64,000 nt of DNA from Coniferiporia sulphurascens (Eukaryota > Basidiomycota > Agaricomycetes > Hymenochaetales > Hymenochaetaceae): the NCBI GenBank assembly GCA_002794785.1, contig NBBA01000007.1:682001-746000 (forward strand). Direction: 5' to 3'. Below the pieces are notes generated by a model. The model did no database searches. It saw nothing but the letters and a program-made list of their open reading frames with translations, and was not told where the DNA came from. Of the stretch, positions 11,965-23,332 are shown one piece after another. Each line of letters starts with the position of its first letter. The stretch's first letter is position 1. Both the position numbers and the translations under genes were made by a program.

Positions 11965-14368
11965 GGGGACAGTGTAGGGGACAGGAACAAAAGAAATTTC
12001 TTAGATAGGAAAGGCAAAGAGTTGTGCAGGGACCAAACGAAGCATATAGTGGATTTGCAACGAAAGGGAAAGAGGAACCAACTCTGAAAAGGCAGGGATG
12101 TGGAGATTATGGGGAACGGGGACATGGTCGAGCTGGTGCAGCATTCTTTATAAACCAGAATTGCATACGATTATACCTTCTGTAGGCGATCTCGGCGTTT
12201 CAGGTTCGAGGAAGTCTTACCAAATCGGGAAAGAAGAGCTGAAGCCGTGAGCAGTCACCGTGACGCGTCTCGATTCTCCTGTGCTCAATCGGGGGCGTCG
12301 GCAAAATACGCGTCCTCCCCCCCTCCCTCTCCGGACTCCGCCCCTTCCCCATTTCCGCACCATTTGCAGTACTTCTCGGTGCAACCTATGCGCTGGCCGC
12401 GCCGCTGACTCAGATCGCTAGGTAAGCCGGTCACCGGCCATTGACAGACCCAGTGAGCTCGTAGAGTGCTGACAGGTTGCTGACTACAGCATATCACGTG
12501 CCATTTGTGCGATCGGCATACCACGCCCTCTTTTGGAACTACACCGAAAGAAAGGCTTTGTGATCACTGCTCCCTGGATAAAAACAACTGTACATGATGC
12601 TATGACAATTATGTAGCGACGCTGGCTTAAAATTAGTCTGTCACCTATGTAATCTGCTTCTTTCTAGAGTCCTGAGTAACATTCCGTACTCTTCGCTCCG
12701 AGCCTATTTTGAGTAAATTAATCAGGCCGGCAGTCTCTGCGTACGTGATTCACTAGCTCACCCCCTCGGTCGGTCCCTGAACTCAACATAAATGTGGGTG
12801 ATAGCCATCGCGATCAAAGCCTGTTTTGATCGCCTTTCTTTTGTCCTGTCTTAAGCTTCTTTGTGGCGCCGGAGGGCGCCTAATAGCAGATATATCTCTT
12901 AATAAGGGAAGTCCGATCGGGCCCGCCGACTTTTGTGTGGCGGGAGCTAAAAGCAAGTTGGGTATGTCGGGGACGGAAAATTTTCCGTCCTCTGTGTAAC
13001 TTTAAGCCATGAGTTGAGGACTATACTGACTCGGTCCTTGGATGATCGGAAAAGAGCGCGGCGACCGGCAATTTTTCCATCTCCCTCCGCATCTCAATAT
13101 CCTATCTCTTTCGTCTGATGGTAGTGGCCACCTATCGTGGTACATATGCTTGCCTGAGATAAGTAAGTCGCAAGAAGGGCCATCGACTCATTCGTTTACT
13201 CGATGTATGGAAAAGCAAATTAGTGTTCGTTGATCCTCGAGGATCGACGATCACAGATGGCGGGTACCAATGTAGCCTGGAAGCTGTCCACTTAGGTACT
13301 TGCTGCGGTCGATCCTGGTATCAAACCTCACGGTCTGCCAAGTCAACTCTAGTAAGATAAGACGATTGTATTGATTGTATTATGGCACACCGGATGAAAA
13401 TATTTCAGACAGGCATTTAATTGAGTATGTTCGGCTCGCTAGCTGTTAGCACATAACCTTACTACTAGTACCGTGCGCGCGCGTCTCGCCTCAACCCCCC
13501 GGCGCCCCGCGCTTCGCGCGCGCTAACATTCAATCATACTGTATGAAATTATGAATACCTAAAAAACGTGCGGCACACGCCAAGGGGCGCGCGCGTTGCC
13601 GGTGAGAACAGGACGCGCGCGCCGCGTGATGTAATATTGGAAACGACGACAGGAACACGGACGCTACGAGATGCCGACGATGGCAGAAAAATCTACTCCA
13701 GAACGCTCGTGGTCAAAACAAAAAAAAGCTGCATACCAAAAGTCGGCGATACTGATGGGCCCGGGTTTCGAGAGGGGAGCGTGTGTAGTGGCCACACAGT
13801 AAGTATCCAGCCTCGCGAGTTTCCCCGACGCCGTCGGGGGAATAAGCGACGAGATATTTTACAGGGGGTACTCGGCAGCCGTGCCAGGGCGGGATACGTA
13901 ACGGCGTCGGACGCGGACCGCGGGGAAAGCTTTCTTGCTCATAAAGATCGTCGGATTGTCCACAGCGGGCGCGCGTTCCTTAAGAATATCGTGCCATACA
14001 TCCTTCCGCCCGGCGAATATTAATGGCAAGACCTCAACTGCATTTTGTGAGCGTATGGTTACTGATCGTACGAAAGAACATATTAAAGCTGAGTATAAGT
14101 TGTTCCATGTTTATTATGCACTACCAGTGTGTATAATATATAGCGTATAGCATGTGTACGCGAAAGAGGCTATCAGTCTGCAGGGAAATTAATAAAACCG
14201 ATGGGTATTGGCGCCCCCTCGCATCCGGAGATCGATAGCCACGAGATCCGAGTATGCAAAGGGAAGGGGGGAAAAAGAAGTCAAAGAAAAAAATGAGAAG
14301 GGGAGCAAAATGAGGAGGAAGAAAAAGGGAGAAGGGAAGGAAGACAAGAGGAAAAAAATCTAGGCCAC
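11965..14368. other. Gene-free region with hairpins and a CG-rich patch
   Basis: About 2.4 kb upstream of the Zn2Cys6 gene and downstream of the F-box gene. It contains a cluster of perfect inverted repeats (12810-12990, listed separately) and a CG-rich segment at about 13477-13640 with several CGCGCGCG runs on a more AT-rich background. The longest frame, 13568-14023, lies in the CG-rich part and has arginine-rich, random-looking content. Purine-rich sequence fills 14255-14360. Confidence 0.4.
12810..12990. repeat. Cluster of four perfect inverted repeats
   Basis: Four hairpin-forming pairs lie within 181 bp: GCGATCAAA (12810-12818) with TTTGATCGC (12825-12833); GGCGCC (12865-12870) with GGCGCC (12875-12880); CCCGCC (12922-12927) with GGCGGG (12939-12944); and a perfect 20-bp palindrome at 12971-12990 with half-site GGACGGAAAA. 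No protein frame covers them. They could be a structured transcript, a transposon relic or regulatory sites. The pairing is read directly; function is unknown. Confidence 0.55.
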
Positions 14369-16610
14369 TCAGGCGAAATCTAGAACCGTGATTGTGCTTG
14401 CGTTACCTGCGACGTCTGCGCCTTCGTCTGTGCCGTCACTAGACAATACTGGCACTCGCGCAACAACCGCACGCCCCATACCCTCGTCGAAGCGCACCAC
14501 GAGTCGTCCGTTTATCTCTCCTTCGCTCCTTCCGCCGCCCTCCCGCCCTAACGTAGCATCGGATATACAGTCAACGCGATGGTACGGCCAGAAATCGACC
14601 GTAGATACAAGGCCCAGGGCATGTGCCCCGCCTGCCCTCGCGGCAGCCGAAGCAGACCATCCGCCCGTGCCCATGAATGGGAGCACGACGTCTGTCGGTG
14701 CACAGCGGTAGATCGCACCGCTTGCGTCAGCGCGCAGACCACGACCGCTGGCACCTAGCGTGAGCGCACACACCCCACCCATTATTGGGTCCCCGGGCGG
14801 TACAAAATAGTGTGGGGTCGGCGCGGGGATGCGCGTCAAGCGGAATCGCAATTCCGTCGAGCCCGATGTGTCTGATGTAAAGGGTGTAGCCGGAGACGCG
14901 GGCACAGCGGTCAGCACGGACTGCACGGTGAGCTGCGGGTGGCGCCGCGAGCGGGCGATGATAGTGAGGGGCCTTGGGTATCCCGAACTTTTCCATGCAT
15001 CGACCTCAGAAGCGGGGATCTTGCAGGTCGAGAACGCTACCGGCCGTTCCACCGCCTCACTCAGTCCGAAGATCGTCGTCGGCATAAGAACGACCCGCTC
15101 CGAAACGGTGTTTGTGGGAGAACCACTCGGTCGGGGCGATTCGGAAGTTGAACCATATGGCATTTCAGGGACAGGGGAGAATCGGGGGATGGGATACAGC
15201 CCGACACAGTTTTGCCAGACGACAAGAATGTGCTCTGCGGAATCATACACGTGTACGTCGACAAATTCTCCAAGCTTATAAAAAGGGGTATAAGCATAGT
15301 GAACTTAACCTATAAAAGGCGAAAGTGCTCACTTGTGGGTCCGGATATTCCAGCAGAGCAGACTTCGAAGCAGCCGACCCTGAGGTCCAGTCTAAGACCT
15401 CAATTCCCGCGTATCGCGCGAGTGTGCTCGATTCGGTATCTGCCCCTTCCGTAATAGGTGCAGGCGGAATAAAAGAAGCAAAGAAGAGTAGGTTGTTATG
15501 CATGTGTAAAAGACTTCCTAGTTTCCCGTTCGCGAACCGGTGCGGTCCATACTCTTCGGGAATAGCGGGCTCGTTGGGACGCCTGGAATACACTGGCGTC
15601 GGGAGCAAATCCGGAAGAGCCAGGAAGCACTCATCCGAAAAGGCGGGGATGGGCGAGTTGAAAGGGCTTCCCTGTGCGCCGAACGAAACAATACCAGGCG
15701 AGCGCAGAGGATCACAGCGAGCCGAAAGGATTGTACACATTCTGGATGTTAAGCAGTTGCTTTCACTAGAAAACACGTGTCAGAGTTGGACAATAAGCAA
15801 GGACTGTGACTGAAGAAAAGCTTACCCCCAAGATAGCTCGCCGTCCGGGCAAATTGCGAAGTGCACGCTACTACCAGATTGCCAATCCGAGTGTTCGCTC
15901 GCGTCCGTCAGTATGGTGGAACGAGCAGCACTACTCGGCATAACCCATTCTCCAACACAGCGCGCTGCTCGACTTTTTCCGACAAGGCTTGACCCATTGT
16001 CTTGACTACGCTGAAACGCTCGGGGGAAGCCGAGATCCCAGCAGCACAGTCTATCTTGGTGAACAGTCACTACGTAACGTCCTCCAGGAAGGAGGAACAC
16101 CTCGCGTATCACCTCGAGCGTTTGAAAGGCATACGACCTTGAAGCAGCAGGCGCGCCAACAGTTACGACTTCGCTCCTAAGTTCAGTCGCGGTAGACTTC
16201 CAGCGTTTTTCGAGGCGGAGGGCGTGCATGGTGCGTGCTTCAAGGTCAGAAGACTCGATGAAATCAAGGCAGTCGTTTCCCTGGGTGGAGTTGAGGAGAG
16301 CAGGGAAGTCATCCTCTGAGAACCCAAAGAGCGAGAGCAGTCTGGGGGTGATAAAAAACGAATAGCCTGGTATCGGACGTCCTAGCTCGACGACTTCGCG
16401 TTTGAAGACCCTAAACCAGACGTTGCGGACATGCGAGAGCATTTCCATGCGTTTAGAAGTCTGTTCGGGAGGTAAAGCTGAGTTAGTGGAGTTGTACATT
16501 TCACAGAGATAAGGACGTACCTGGCGGACACTTAGAAGGTCGCAAACGGGTAAGACAGACAGTATGTGAATGAGTACATCGTCGACGAGTTCCTCGAGTC
16601 CGAAGCACAT
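14369..16610 (-). CDS. F-box protein
   Basis: Four exons: 16610-16521, 16460-15826, 15741-15333 and 15274-14369, all with GT-AG borders and matching phase, giving 679 aa. The F-box is at the N-terminus: LVDDVLIHILSVLPVCDLL then SVRQTSKRMEMLSHVRNVW across the first junction (about residues 8-48). The F-box recruits SKP1 in SCF ubiquitin ligases. The long C-terminal part has no repeat I can name; its beta-rich character (VIREVFLLPGGRYVVTVHQD, CCWDLGFPR) suggests a WD40-like propeller, as in many basidiomycete F-box proteins, but that is inference. It is divergent from the aldo/keto reductase gene. Substrate unknown. Confidence 0.8.
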
Positions 16611-17456
16611 GGTAGCGAACGAACGGGAGAGGATGGTAGAAGGATATTTCGTTTGCTGGTCAGGAGAGTTGTGTACTTGGGCGCCTCAAAGACGGAAGGG
16701 ACGAATATCTCGACGGTCGTTCTGACGAACACGCCTTTTATACGTGCAGAGGCCGCCCACAGCCGAAGTCTGGCTCTAGGGCTATGACGGAATCCAACAG
16801 AAAGTCGGACCTGTATACAGAAAGGGACGCGCCGTCGCCTTCTCTTCGTCTATCTGTTTCATAACGCGCGGTGACAGTCCCGATCCCAGCCGTACCCTAG
16901 TGGCGTCGAGCTCCCAAACTCCCAAACTCTGCCAGCGGAGCAGAGCACGTCGCCGAAATTAAGCGGCCTTGGGTAAAAAGTACCTCCGACCTCGAGCGGG
17001 TCAGCCCGGTGTTGGTATCATATGCGGAGAGACAAGGAAGAGAAAGGAGCCTAAGCCTGAGCCTGAGGTTGCAACTTGTCGCAGGAGCATCACGAAGCGG
17101 CGAGCGCAAACCTCAAAAGTGGCCAAGTGTCGATCGTGATGACTAATCATACCCGTCCCCGACCGGCAGCGATCACCCTATTTCTTTTCAAAGCCTAAGC
17201 CAGCCTGCAGACATCTTGTATGCTGCACGTTGTGGGACGGTACCAACACAATGCATTTTATCGCAGAGGCCTGGCGCACGCCATTTTATGTCCTGATTGG
17301 CACACTCTTGCTCACCAGAGGTGCCGGCTTATCTGCCACAAGTGCTAAATATATACCTGCCCATGCGTCGACGTTCCCTCGATACGTTCCGTTCCTTTGG
17401 AGCTGGGAAGACACCTTCCGTTGAACACCCACCACCAGCACTGGGATATACCGAAC
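16611..17456. promoter_or_regulatory. Divergent promoter region of the F-box and aldo/keto reductase genes
   Basis: About 850 bp separate the two divergent start codons. A TATA-like AAATATATACC stands at 17347-17356, about 100 bp before the reductase ATG. No gene is recognised in between, although short frames exist. Confidence 0.4.
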
Positions 17457-19130
17457 ATGCCTTGGGATGCAATCACTCTCAACGATGGTGAGCGGAAAGC
17501 TGAAGCGGCCGCACCCGTCGGAATTCGGGGGAAATTTAACAGAAGCACTCTATCGTACACGCAGGCGCCACGATGCCGAGCATCGCCTTCGGGACCTGGA
17601 CCTTGGGAAACGGGCAGAGTGTTGTCGACCAAGTCGATCAGGCCTTGAATGTCGGCTTCGAGCACATAGGTACGTGTCATTTGTCATTGTAGCTCGTCAG
17701 GGAGCAGTCCGCTAACTAGCCGTCCGCGTGGCTAGATACGGCACAGGTATACAGGAACGAGGCCGAAGCAGGGAAGGCATTCAAGGATTCCGGTCTTGCT
17801 CGCTCGGATGTGTTCATTACTACCAAGTGGAGCGGGTTGGACGGTCTTGACATACCAACCTCTATCAACAACAGCCTCAAAAATGTGAGCATACGTCAAG
17901 AGTACGCTAAACATATCAAGTATAAATATCTTCGTAAAGCTCGGTGTATCTTACGTAGACCTCTACCTCATCCATTCGCCGCGCCTCGCAAACCCTGATA
18001 TTCCGACCGTTTGGGCGCAAATGGAGAAGGTCAAGTCGGATGGCCTCGCAAAGTGCGTGGTGCCTCTCCATCATCGGAAACACCCTGTTTTGTGGAAGAA
18101 ATTAACCGGAAGAAATTTACTTCAACGTGCAGGAGCATAGGGATCAGCAATTTTGGGGTCGCTGATATGGAGGTTCTTCTTGCGTCCGCTAAGATCAAGC
18201 CGGTCGTTAATCAGGTGCGTGTTGCGCGTTGAGTGAAAATTAATCTACAGAGTAAATTGGCTAACGAGAACTTGCACGCATCTTGCTACTACCGCTGCCG
18301 CTCAATTAACTATACGTCTTCCGGTTGTTCCTTAGATCCTCTTTCACCCGTACGTTTACGCGCAGCAGGTCCCAATTGTAGAGGCAGCCAAGAAAGATGG
18401 CATCGTTATCGAAGCGTACAGTCTCCTCATGTACGTCCCTTCTTTCCATCTCCCTCGTTTCATTTGTTCTGCCATCGGCTATTCGCAACTCGTGGTCCAA
18501 GCCAGCTTGCTTTCTGCGCCACTTACGTAGCGTGGCCTTTACTCCGGTCTGACTAATATGTTTTGCTTTTTTTTCACAGCCCGATAACACGTCAGCCCGG
18601 CGGCCCACTGGACAAACCGCTCGCGCAGATCGGTGCACGTCTCGGGGCGACCGCGGACCAGGTCCTCATGGCATGGGCGAAGGCGAAGGGTGTTGTTGTC
18701 GTCACGTACGTACCTATCCATTCATCACCTCGCATGTATCCATGAACTTACTTTTACGGTTCCATAATAGAACGAGCTCCAAGGAATCGCGTCTGAAAGG
18801 CTACCTCAGCGCTGCAGACCTGGGTGCGTCCGGTTTCCTACGTCTAGCCATCCGCAGAAAACGCTTCTCTCCTTCCATTCATCTCCATCTTTTTCTCCGA
18901 AGTCTATCCACCGGATGCCCGTCCCTCTATCCGTGCCATGTACCTACTATAAACTGACGCCCTTCGTTACAGAGCTTACGGCTGCCGACATTTCCGACAT
19001 TGACATCGCGGGTGCGATCGGTACGCGTCGGCTCACTGCGCGCACGTTTATCCGGCGTGCTGCGGCTGTTGCGCTTACCGGAGCGGCCGCTCTCGGGCTC
19101 TGTGCATACCTGGGCATCGACGTGTTGTAG
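17457..19130 (+). CDS. Aldo/keto reductase with C-terminal membrane anchor
   Basis: Nine exons: 17457-17487, 17565-17669, 17736-17884, 17940-18052, 18133-18214, 18336-18430, 18580-18705, 18771-18823 and 18973-19130, giving 303 aa in a continuous frame. The NADPH-dependent AKR fold is clear: IAFGTWTLGNG near the start, catalytic tetrad Asp46 and Tyr51 (HIDTAQVY), Lys76 (TTKWSG) and His107 (LYLIHSP), then SIGISNFG and, for the cofactor, VVVTTSSKESRLKGYL. It reduces carbonyls to alcohols; the substrate cannot be told. After the barrel, residues 281-300 are hydrophobic after RR and end six residues from the stop region, as in a tail-anchored protein, so a membrane location is inferred. That tail is additional to the usual soluble AKR. 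Confidence 0.9.
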
Positions 19131-20027
19131 GGAACATCGATCTGCGGACGGGTAACGTAACTGCGTTGCTGAGGCAGGGAAAAACGCTGGATGGGGATGA
19201 TAAACAAGTGTTAACAAAAAGGGACGATATTTATGGGGCGTTACGCGTTAACGGCACATGTATCCGCTTTGACAATCCCCTTATGGTTGTACGGATGATT
19301 GTATTTGATGTGGCTCACGGGAATTGTTGTGTAAAGTTTATCAAGCTCACCTTGCCTATCTATCCGATGGTGGAATGATCTTCGGACGGCTACCGTGCCG
19401 CAGAAAAAGGCACGACTGGATTTTCAAGCTTGAGGATGAACCTGAGGGTAATCCACAAACTCAGTGTAGTGCCGCTTGCAAATCTTCTGCCTGATGGTCA
19501 TCTACGAACAAACTCAGCTACCATTCAAATTGTTGGACCAAGATCACATCTATGCCCTCCGTTAGGTGCGGACTGACGACTTTTCGGTAGTTTGTGCTAT
19601 TGTATATTGATATTCACCAAAGGTACTACCAGCGCCTTCTCCGATCACAGCTGATGCCTTTTCTGCCGTGGCACAAACGTAGCCAACGTCAAGTGCAAGA
19701 AATCCCGGGGGCCAATGAATCCGGTGATATTTATCTCATCCAAACGAGCTACTTGTGTTCATCAACATGAGAACCTCCTGCTCACTGAAGAGTCCAAGAC
19801 AAGCCATTTCACCAAGCATACGATATACTACCGTATCCGTCCTGTACACATAGTATATGCAGCAGGCCAATTTATGGTAAAATCGGCGCTGGGCGAACTC
19901 CCCTAGTGTCCGGTCCAAATGTACATATCTTGGAAGTCTCTACATCGACACAAATACAATGGTTTCGGACAATACTCCACGCAGTCGGCCAGCTCCGCGT
20001 CATTTCTCCACTATTTTATGTTCATGA
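19131..20027. other. Intergenic region between convergent genes
   Basis: About 900 bp between the 3' ends of the aldo/keto reductase and ribose-5-phosphate isomerase genes. Only short frames are present (for example 19715-19906). Nothing recognised. Confidence 0.5.
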
Positions 20028-21661
20028 CTATTCTGGGGTTTTACCATTGGGAGATTGGGGCGCAGAAGCATTAGGTACGACTTGTTCGACTCGACCATCG
20101 TCCCATTTGATCGTCACGCTCCCGTCCTTCGAGTTCGTTAGAAACGTGGTAAAACAAAGAGAAAAAAAATGTAGAGATCCAGACTCACAGCATTCCCAAA
20201 ATACGCAGCCTTTGCCATTTTGCAGAACAGCCCGACCTCGACGACGCCTGTGAGCAATTTGATATGCGTAAGCAGCTGTAAGGTCACACAATATTATCAA
20301 TAGCATTATAACATTATTATCAGCAACGCATTTCTCATGGGCGCCAAGAGGAAGGGACGACGGACCATATGCGGATCGCTGAAGGCCTCGGCGTCAAAAG
20401 GCGCATCAATGACAAAGTTACCGTTGTCGGTTACAACAGGTCCGGCCTTGCCGCCCTTCGCCATACGCAACGCGGCTTCCTCGCTCCCAAGTCTGTGCAC
20501 ATTCTGCAGTAACTTGGCGTACGCAAAGGGTGCGACTTCTATTGGTACGCCTGCTTTGTACTAAGCGAACATTCAGTATTCGGGTAAGCAGACAAGACAA
20601 AAAACATGGGAGAATAAAGCGAATGAAGAAAAGGGGGGCCAAAAAACAAAAGGGAAACGCACAGTGGTTCCTAAGATTTCCGAGTTCTTTCGATAGTCCG
20701 CAACAACGATCCACGTCTCAGCGGCTTCCGCAAGCACTTTTTCGCGCAAATGACATGCGCCCCCTCCCTTGATGCAATTAAGCTCATGATCAACCCTGTC
20801 GAAACGAAACACAAAATTAGCGTGATTGGATGAAAAAATAAAGGCATTTTGTTCATCCAAGCGCTCCTCTTATTAATCCCCCGATGAAACGGGGAAAAGA
20901 AAGAAAGCCGCGGGAGAAAGTAAACTCGAGGACGAAAAAATTACTTACTCGTCCGCACCGTCGATTGTAACGTCAATGCTCGGGTACTGGTCGACGTCGC
21001 CCAGGCGCAAGTTTGCACGTACTATGAGCTCCTTCGATTGAAACCCTGCAAGAGTGTGAGAAATGTCTCAAAAAAATAAAAACATGTTTTTAAAATCTGA
21101 AACGCACCTGTAGGAAGGAAGACACGATCCCGGTTGAGCTCCTCGCCTTGTGCAATTATGCGTTCGACGACATAGGGGACTGTCGAGCCGGAGCCGATGC
21201 CAATGACCTATGTATGGTGTAAATCCCGGATTCTCTTACGATATCTGGCATTGCATCACATAACGGAATGTCCTACCTTATGCTCTCTGCGTATATGATG
21301 GTCTACAGCTGTCCAGGCTGCAAGACGCTTCGAAGCCTCAATTACTGAGAGCTTCGCCTCAACGGTCTCCACGACTTCCGGTTTTACTGGCGGAACGGGT
21401 AGTGTGGGATCTACGATGTCTCGTAGTCAGTCTTCGATCTATACTTTCTTCCGTCTCAGCATTCACTGTTCAATACCCACCTGAAGAAATGCTGAGGGAA
21501 GCTGCTGTAGATGTTATATCCGAGATGCCAGAGGCATTCGCTTTTGCAAGTGTTGAGGTGGGGGACGTCATTACGGGGCGCGGCGAGGCCGTGCCAATTG
21601 AGGGCCGGCGAGTACTAAAGTGTACATCGACAGTGGGGAGGGACATGAGCGAGGTAGCCAT
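20028..21661 (-). CDS. RKI1: Ribose-5-phosphate isomerase (RpiA type)
   Basis: Eight exons: 21661-21481, 21410-21277, 21207-21108, 21045-20949, 20795-20663, 20560-20366, 20275-20189 and 20126-20028, all in phase, giving 341 aa. It interconverts ribose 5-phosphate and ribulose 5-phosphate in the cytosolic pentose phosphate pathway. Family signatures are all present: IGIGSGSTV (108-115 region), TIDGADEVD (DGADE 167-171), [13 protein letters not shown] (178-190), the KGG lysine being catalytic in the family, then [25 protein letters not shown] and [15 protein letters not shown]. The first about 60 residues are Ser/Thr-rich and extend beyond the usual enzyme; they may be a flexible or targeting segment. 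It is head-to-head with TFB5 (538 bp between start codons). Confidence 0.95.
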
Positions 21662-22198
21662 GGCGTGAGACGAACGAAACCCGGGTTTAAATTGACGTCA
21701 AGGCCGTTGGGGACGGACAGATGGCGGGGTGTATGCGAACGCAAACGCACCGCGAGCGCCGGCCGTATTCGAATAGGTTGTTATATGCGGATAGAGACGC
21801 TCAAGTCAGTGACTATAAGGGATCCCGCAAAGCCTCAGACAGCCGCGCTAGTGCCCGCTCGTTCCAGTGTCGCGGCGGTCACTACATCGCGATCCGCGGG
21901 GTGCCGAGGCGACCGTGCGCTGGCACTGGGGACCGAGACTGAGCGCGCAGAAATAGTAGACACGCACTCGAGGCTGAGCAGCGCCGGCGAAGGCATGCTT
22001 GAGGATTTTCTGTTGACGAGAGTGAGGGGGATGGGGATGCGTCTGAGAGCGGTCGTAGCTGCAAGGAACATGCCTCCGGGCCGTATATGGATGGGACCAG
22101 AAATTGCCGCGCCGAACCGCTTGCACAACTGACTTGAACACCCACGGCCGCAGCGTCCACGGCCTACCCAAATTCGCCGCAACCTATCACCATAGGCG
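21662..22198. promoter_or_regulatory. Bidirectional promoter region RKI1 / TFB5
   Basis: 537 bp separate the divergent start codons of the isomerase and TFB5 genes, so both promoters must lie here. A minus frame with a Ser/Ala-rich content (ATG near 22074) is open through part of it but shows no family resemblance. No clear TATA box. Confidence 0.45.
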
Positions 22199-22641
22199 AT
22201 GAAGGCTATCAAAGGTCCGCTGTAGCGCTACTGCCGAATAGCCAGCTCACGATTACACTAATTCGCCGCAATCCCTCATTCAGGTGTCCTACTCACATGG
22301 TGTGTCCTATGCATCTCCTTCCGCCCGCACACGTTCTCACCTGCGTTACCCTTCCCATATACCGTGCCCAATTGCGTTTTGCGCATGTCTTTCCTTCGCA
22401 ACATGTGCGGCACCTAGCGATCCCGCAGTAAAGCAAATATTGCTTACGATGAACGAGAAGCAGAGCTTCGTTGTTGAAGACCTGGACGACTCTCATCTCG
22501 TTATCAAGGCTGATGAAGAGTATCGCGTCCGGAAGTTCCTCGAGAATGAAGTACGTTTCGTCGTGATTGCGCTCAACATCGTCCGATGCTAACGTGGAAG
22601 TACAGCTTGAGAAGAATACTTACAGTCTCGACCAGCAGTGA
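22199..22641 (+). CDS. TFB5: TFIIH core subunit TFB5 (TTD-A / GTF2H5)
   Basis: Four exons: 22199-22214, 22284-22299, 22418-22550 and 22606-22641, giving 66 aa, the normal length for this very small protein (human 71, yeast 72). The first two exons are each only 16 nt. Joined, they read MKAIKGVLLTCDPAVKQ, then LLTMNEKQSFVVEDLDDSHL and, at the end, LEKNTYSLDQQ, which follow the family pattern KGVLxxCDPAxKQ ... DxDDxHxxI ... SL. TFB5 stabilises TFIIH through p52 (Tfb2) and is needed for nucleotide excision repair. Donor of intron 1 is the less usual GTCCGC. An automatic gene caller would likely miss the two 16-nt exons. Confidence 0.92.
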
Positions 22642-23332
22642 AAGCCTCCGCTAGATCATGATCAGAAAGCTGCAACAAGCGTCAGGCGAGTCCAAGAACA
22701 TATTATGGAAAGCGTGTATCATCAAGGAGTTTAAATGACATCTACCATGATGGCGTCGTTGGGATAGTGGAAAGGGAAACTGCACCTGTACCCCCTTGAG
22801 CATGAAGCTTGGCTCGACGCAGGAGGCTGGCACTCGGAGATGAACAATGGTCTCGCCCAAGCCAAGGGTCATTTGGCTGCGCAACTATTTGTCTACGTAC
22901 GAGCCGATTAAGAGCACGATGATGCGTAGGCCTTCTCAATTCTTGAGTTCCGAAACGCGGAGTGCTGCATGCATTATAAAAACAGCATCGTGAATCACGT
23001 AAGAGTCACAGCACACATTCCGAACGTAAATGTGAAGCATAATAAAATTGATATAAAGAGAACGTTTGCGAAGGTCGACGAAATAAGAACCACGGTAGAA
23101 GGACTGGTGCATGAACGCCCCAGAGAAAGTAACCCCTTTTGTATTAGTCTACAGAGCACTGCGTGCTTACAACAAGGTAGAGAGAAGACGCAGCCTCCGT
23201 CCACAGACTTCGCCCCATTAACCACCACCGAGATGCCGAACACGCACATCACTGGCCCCAAATGGACAAGTCAGGAGCGTAGTTCGGAACCTGAACAACG
23301 TGGAGGAAACCGTCGCCATTCAAGAGACGCGA
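22642..23332. other. Intergenic region between TFB5 and SDHB
   Basis: About 690 bp between two convergent 3' ends. Overlapping frames on both strands (22651-22884 and 22995-23261 minus, 22969-23385 plus) have no recognisable content. Confidence 0.5.

Noticed and set aside
13568..14023. 151-aa plus-strand frame
   Set aside because: Lies in the CG-rich island, arginine-rich and random in content, with no splice structure or family motif.
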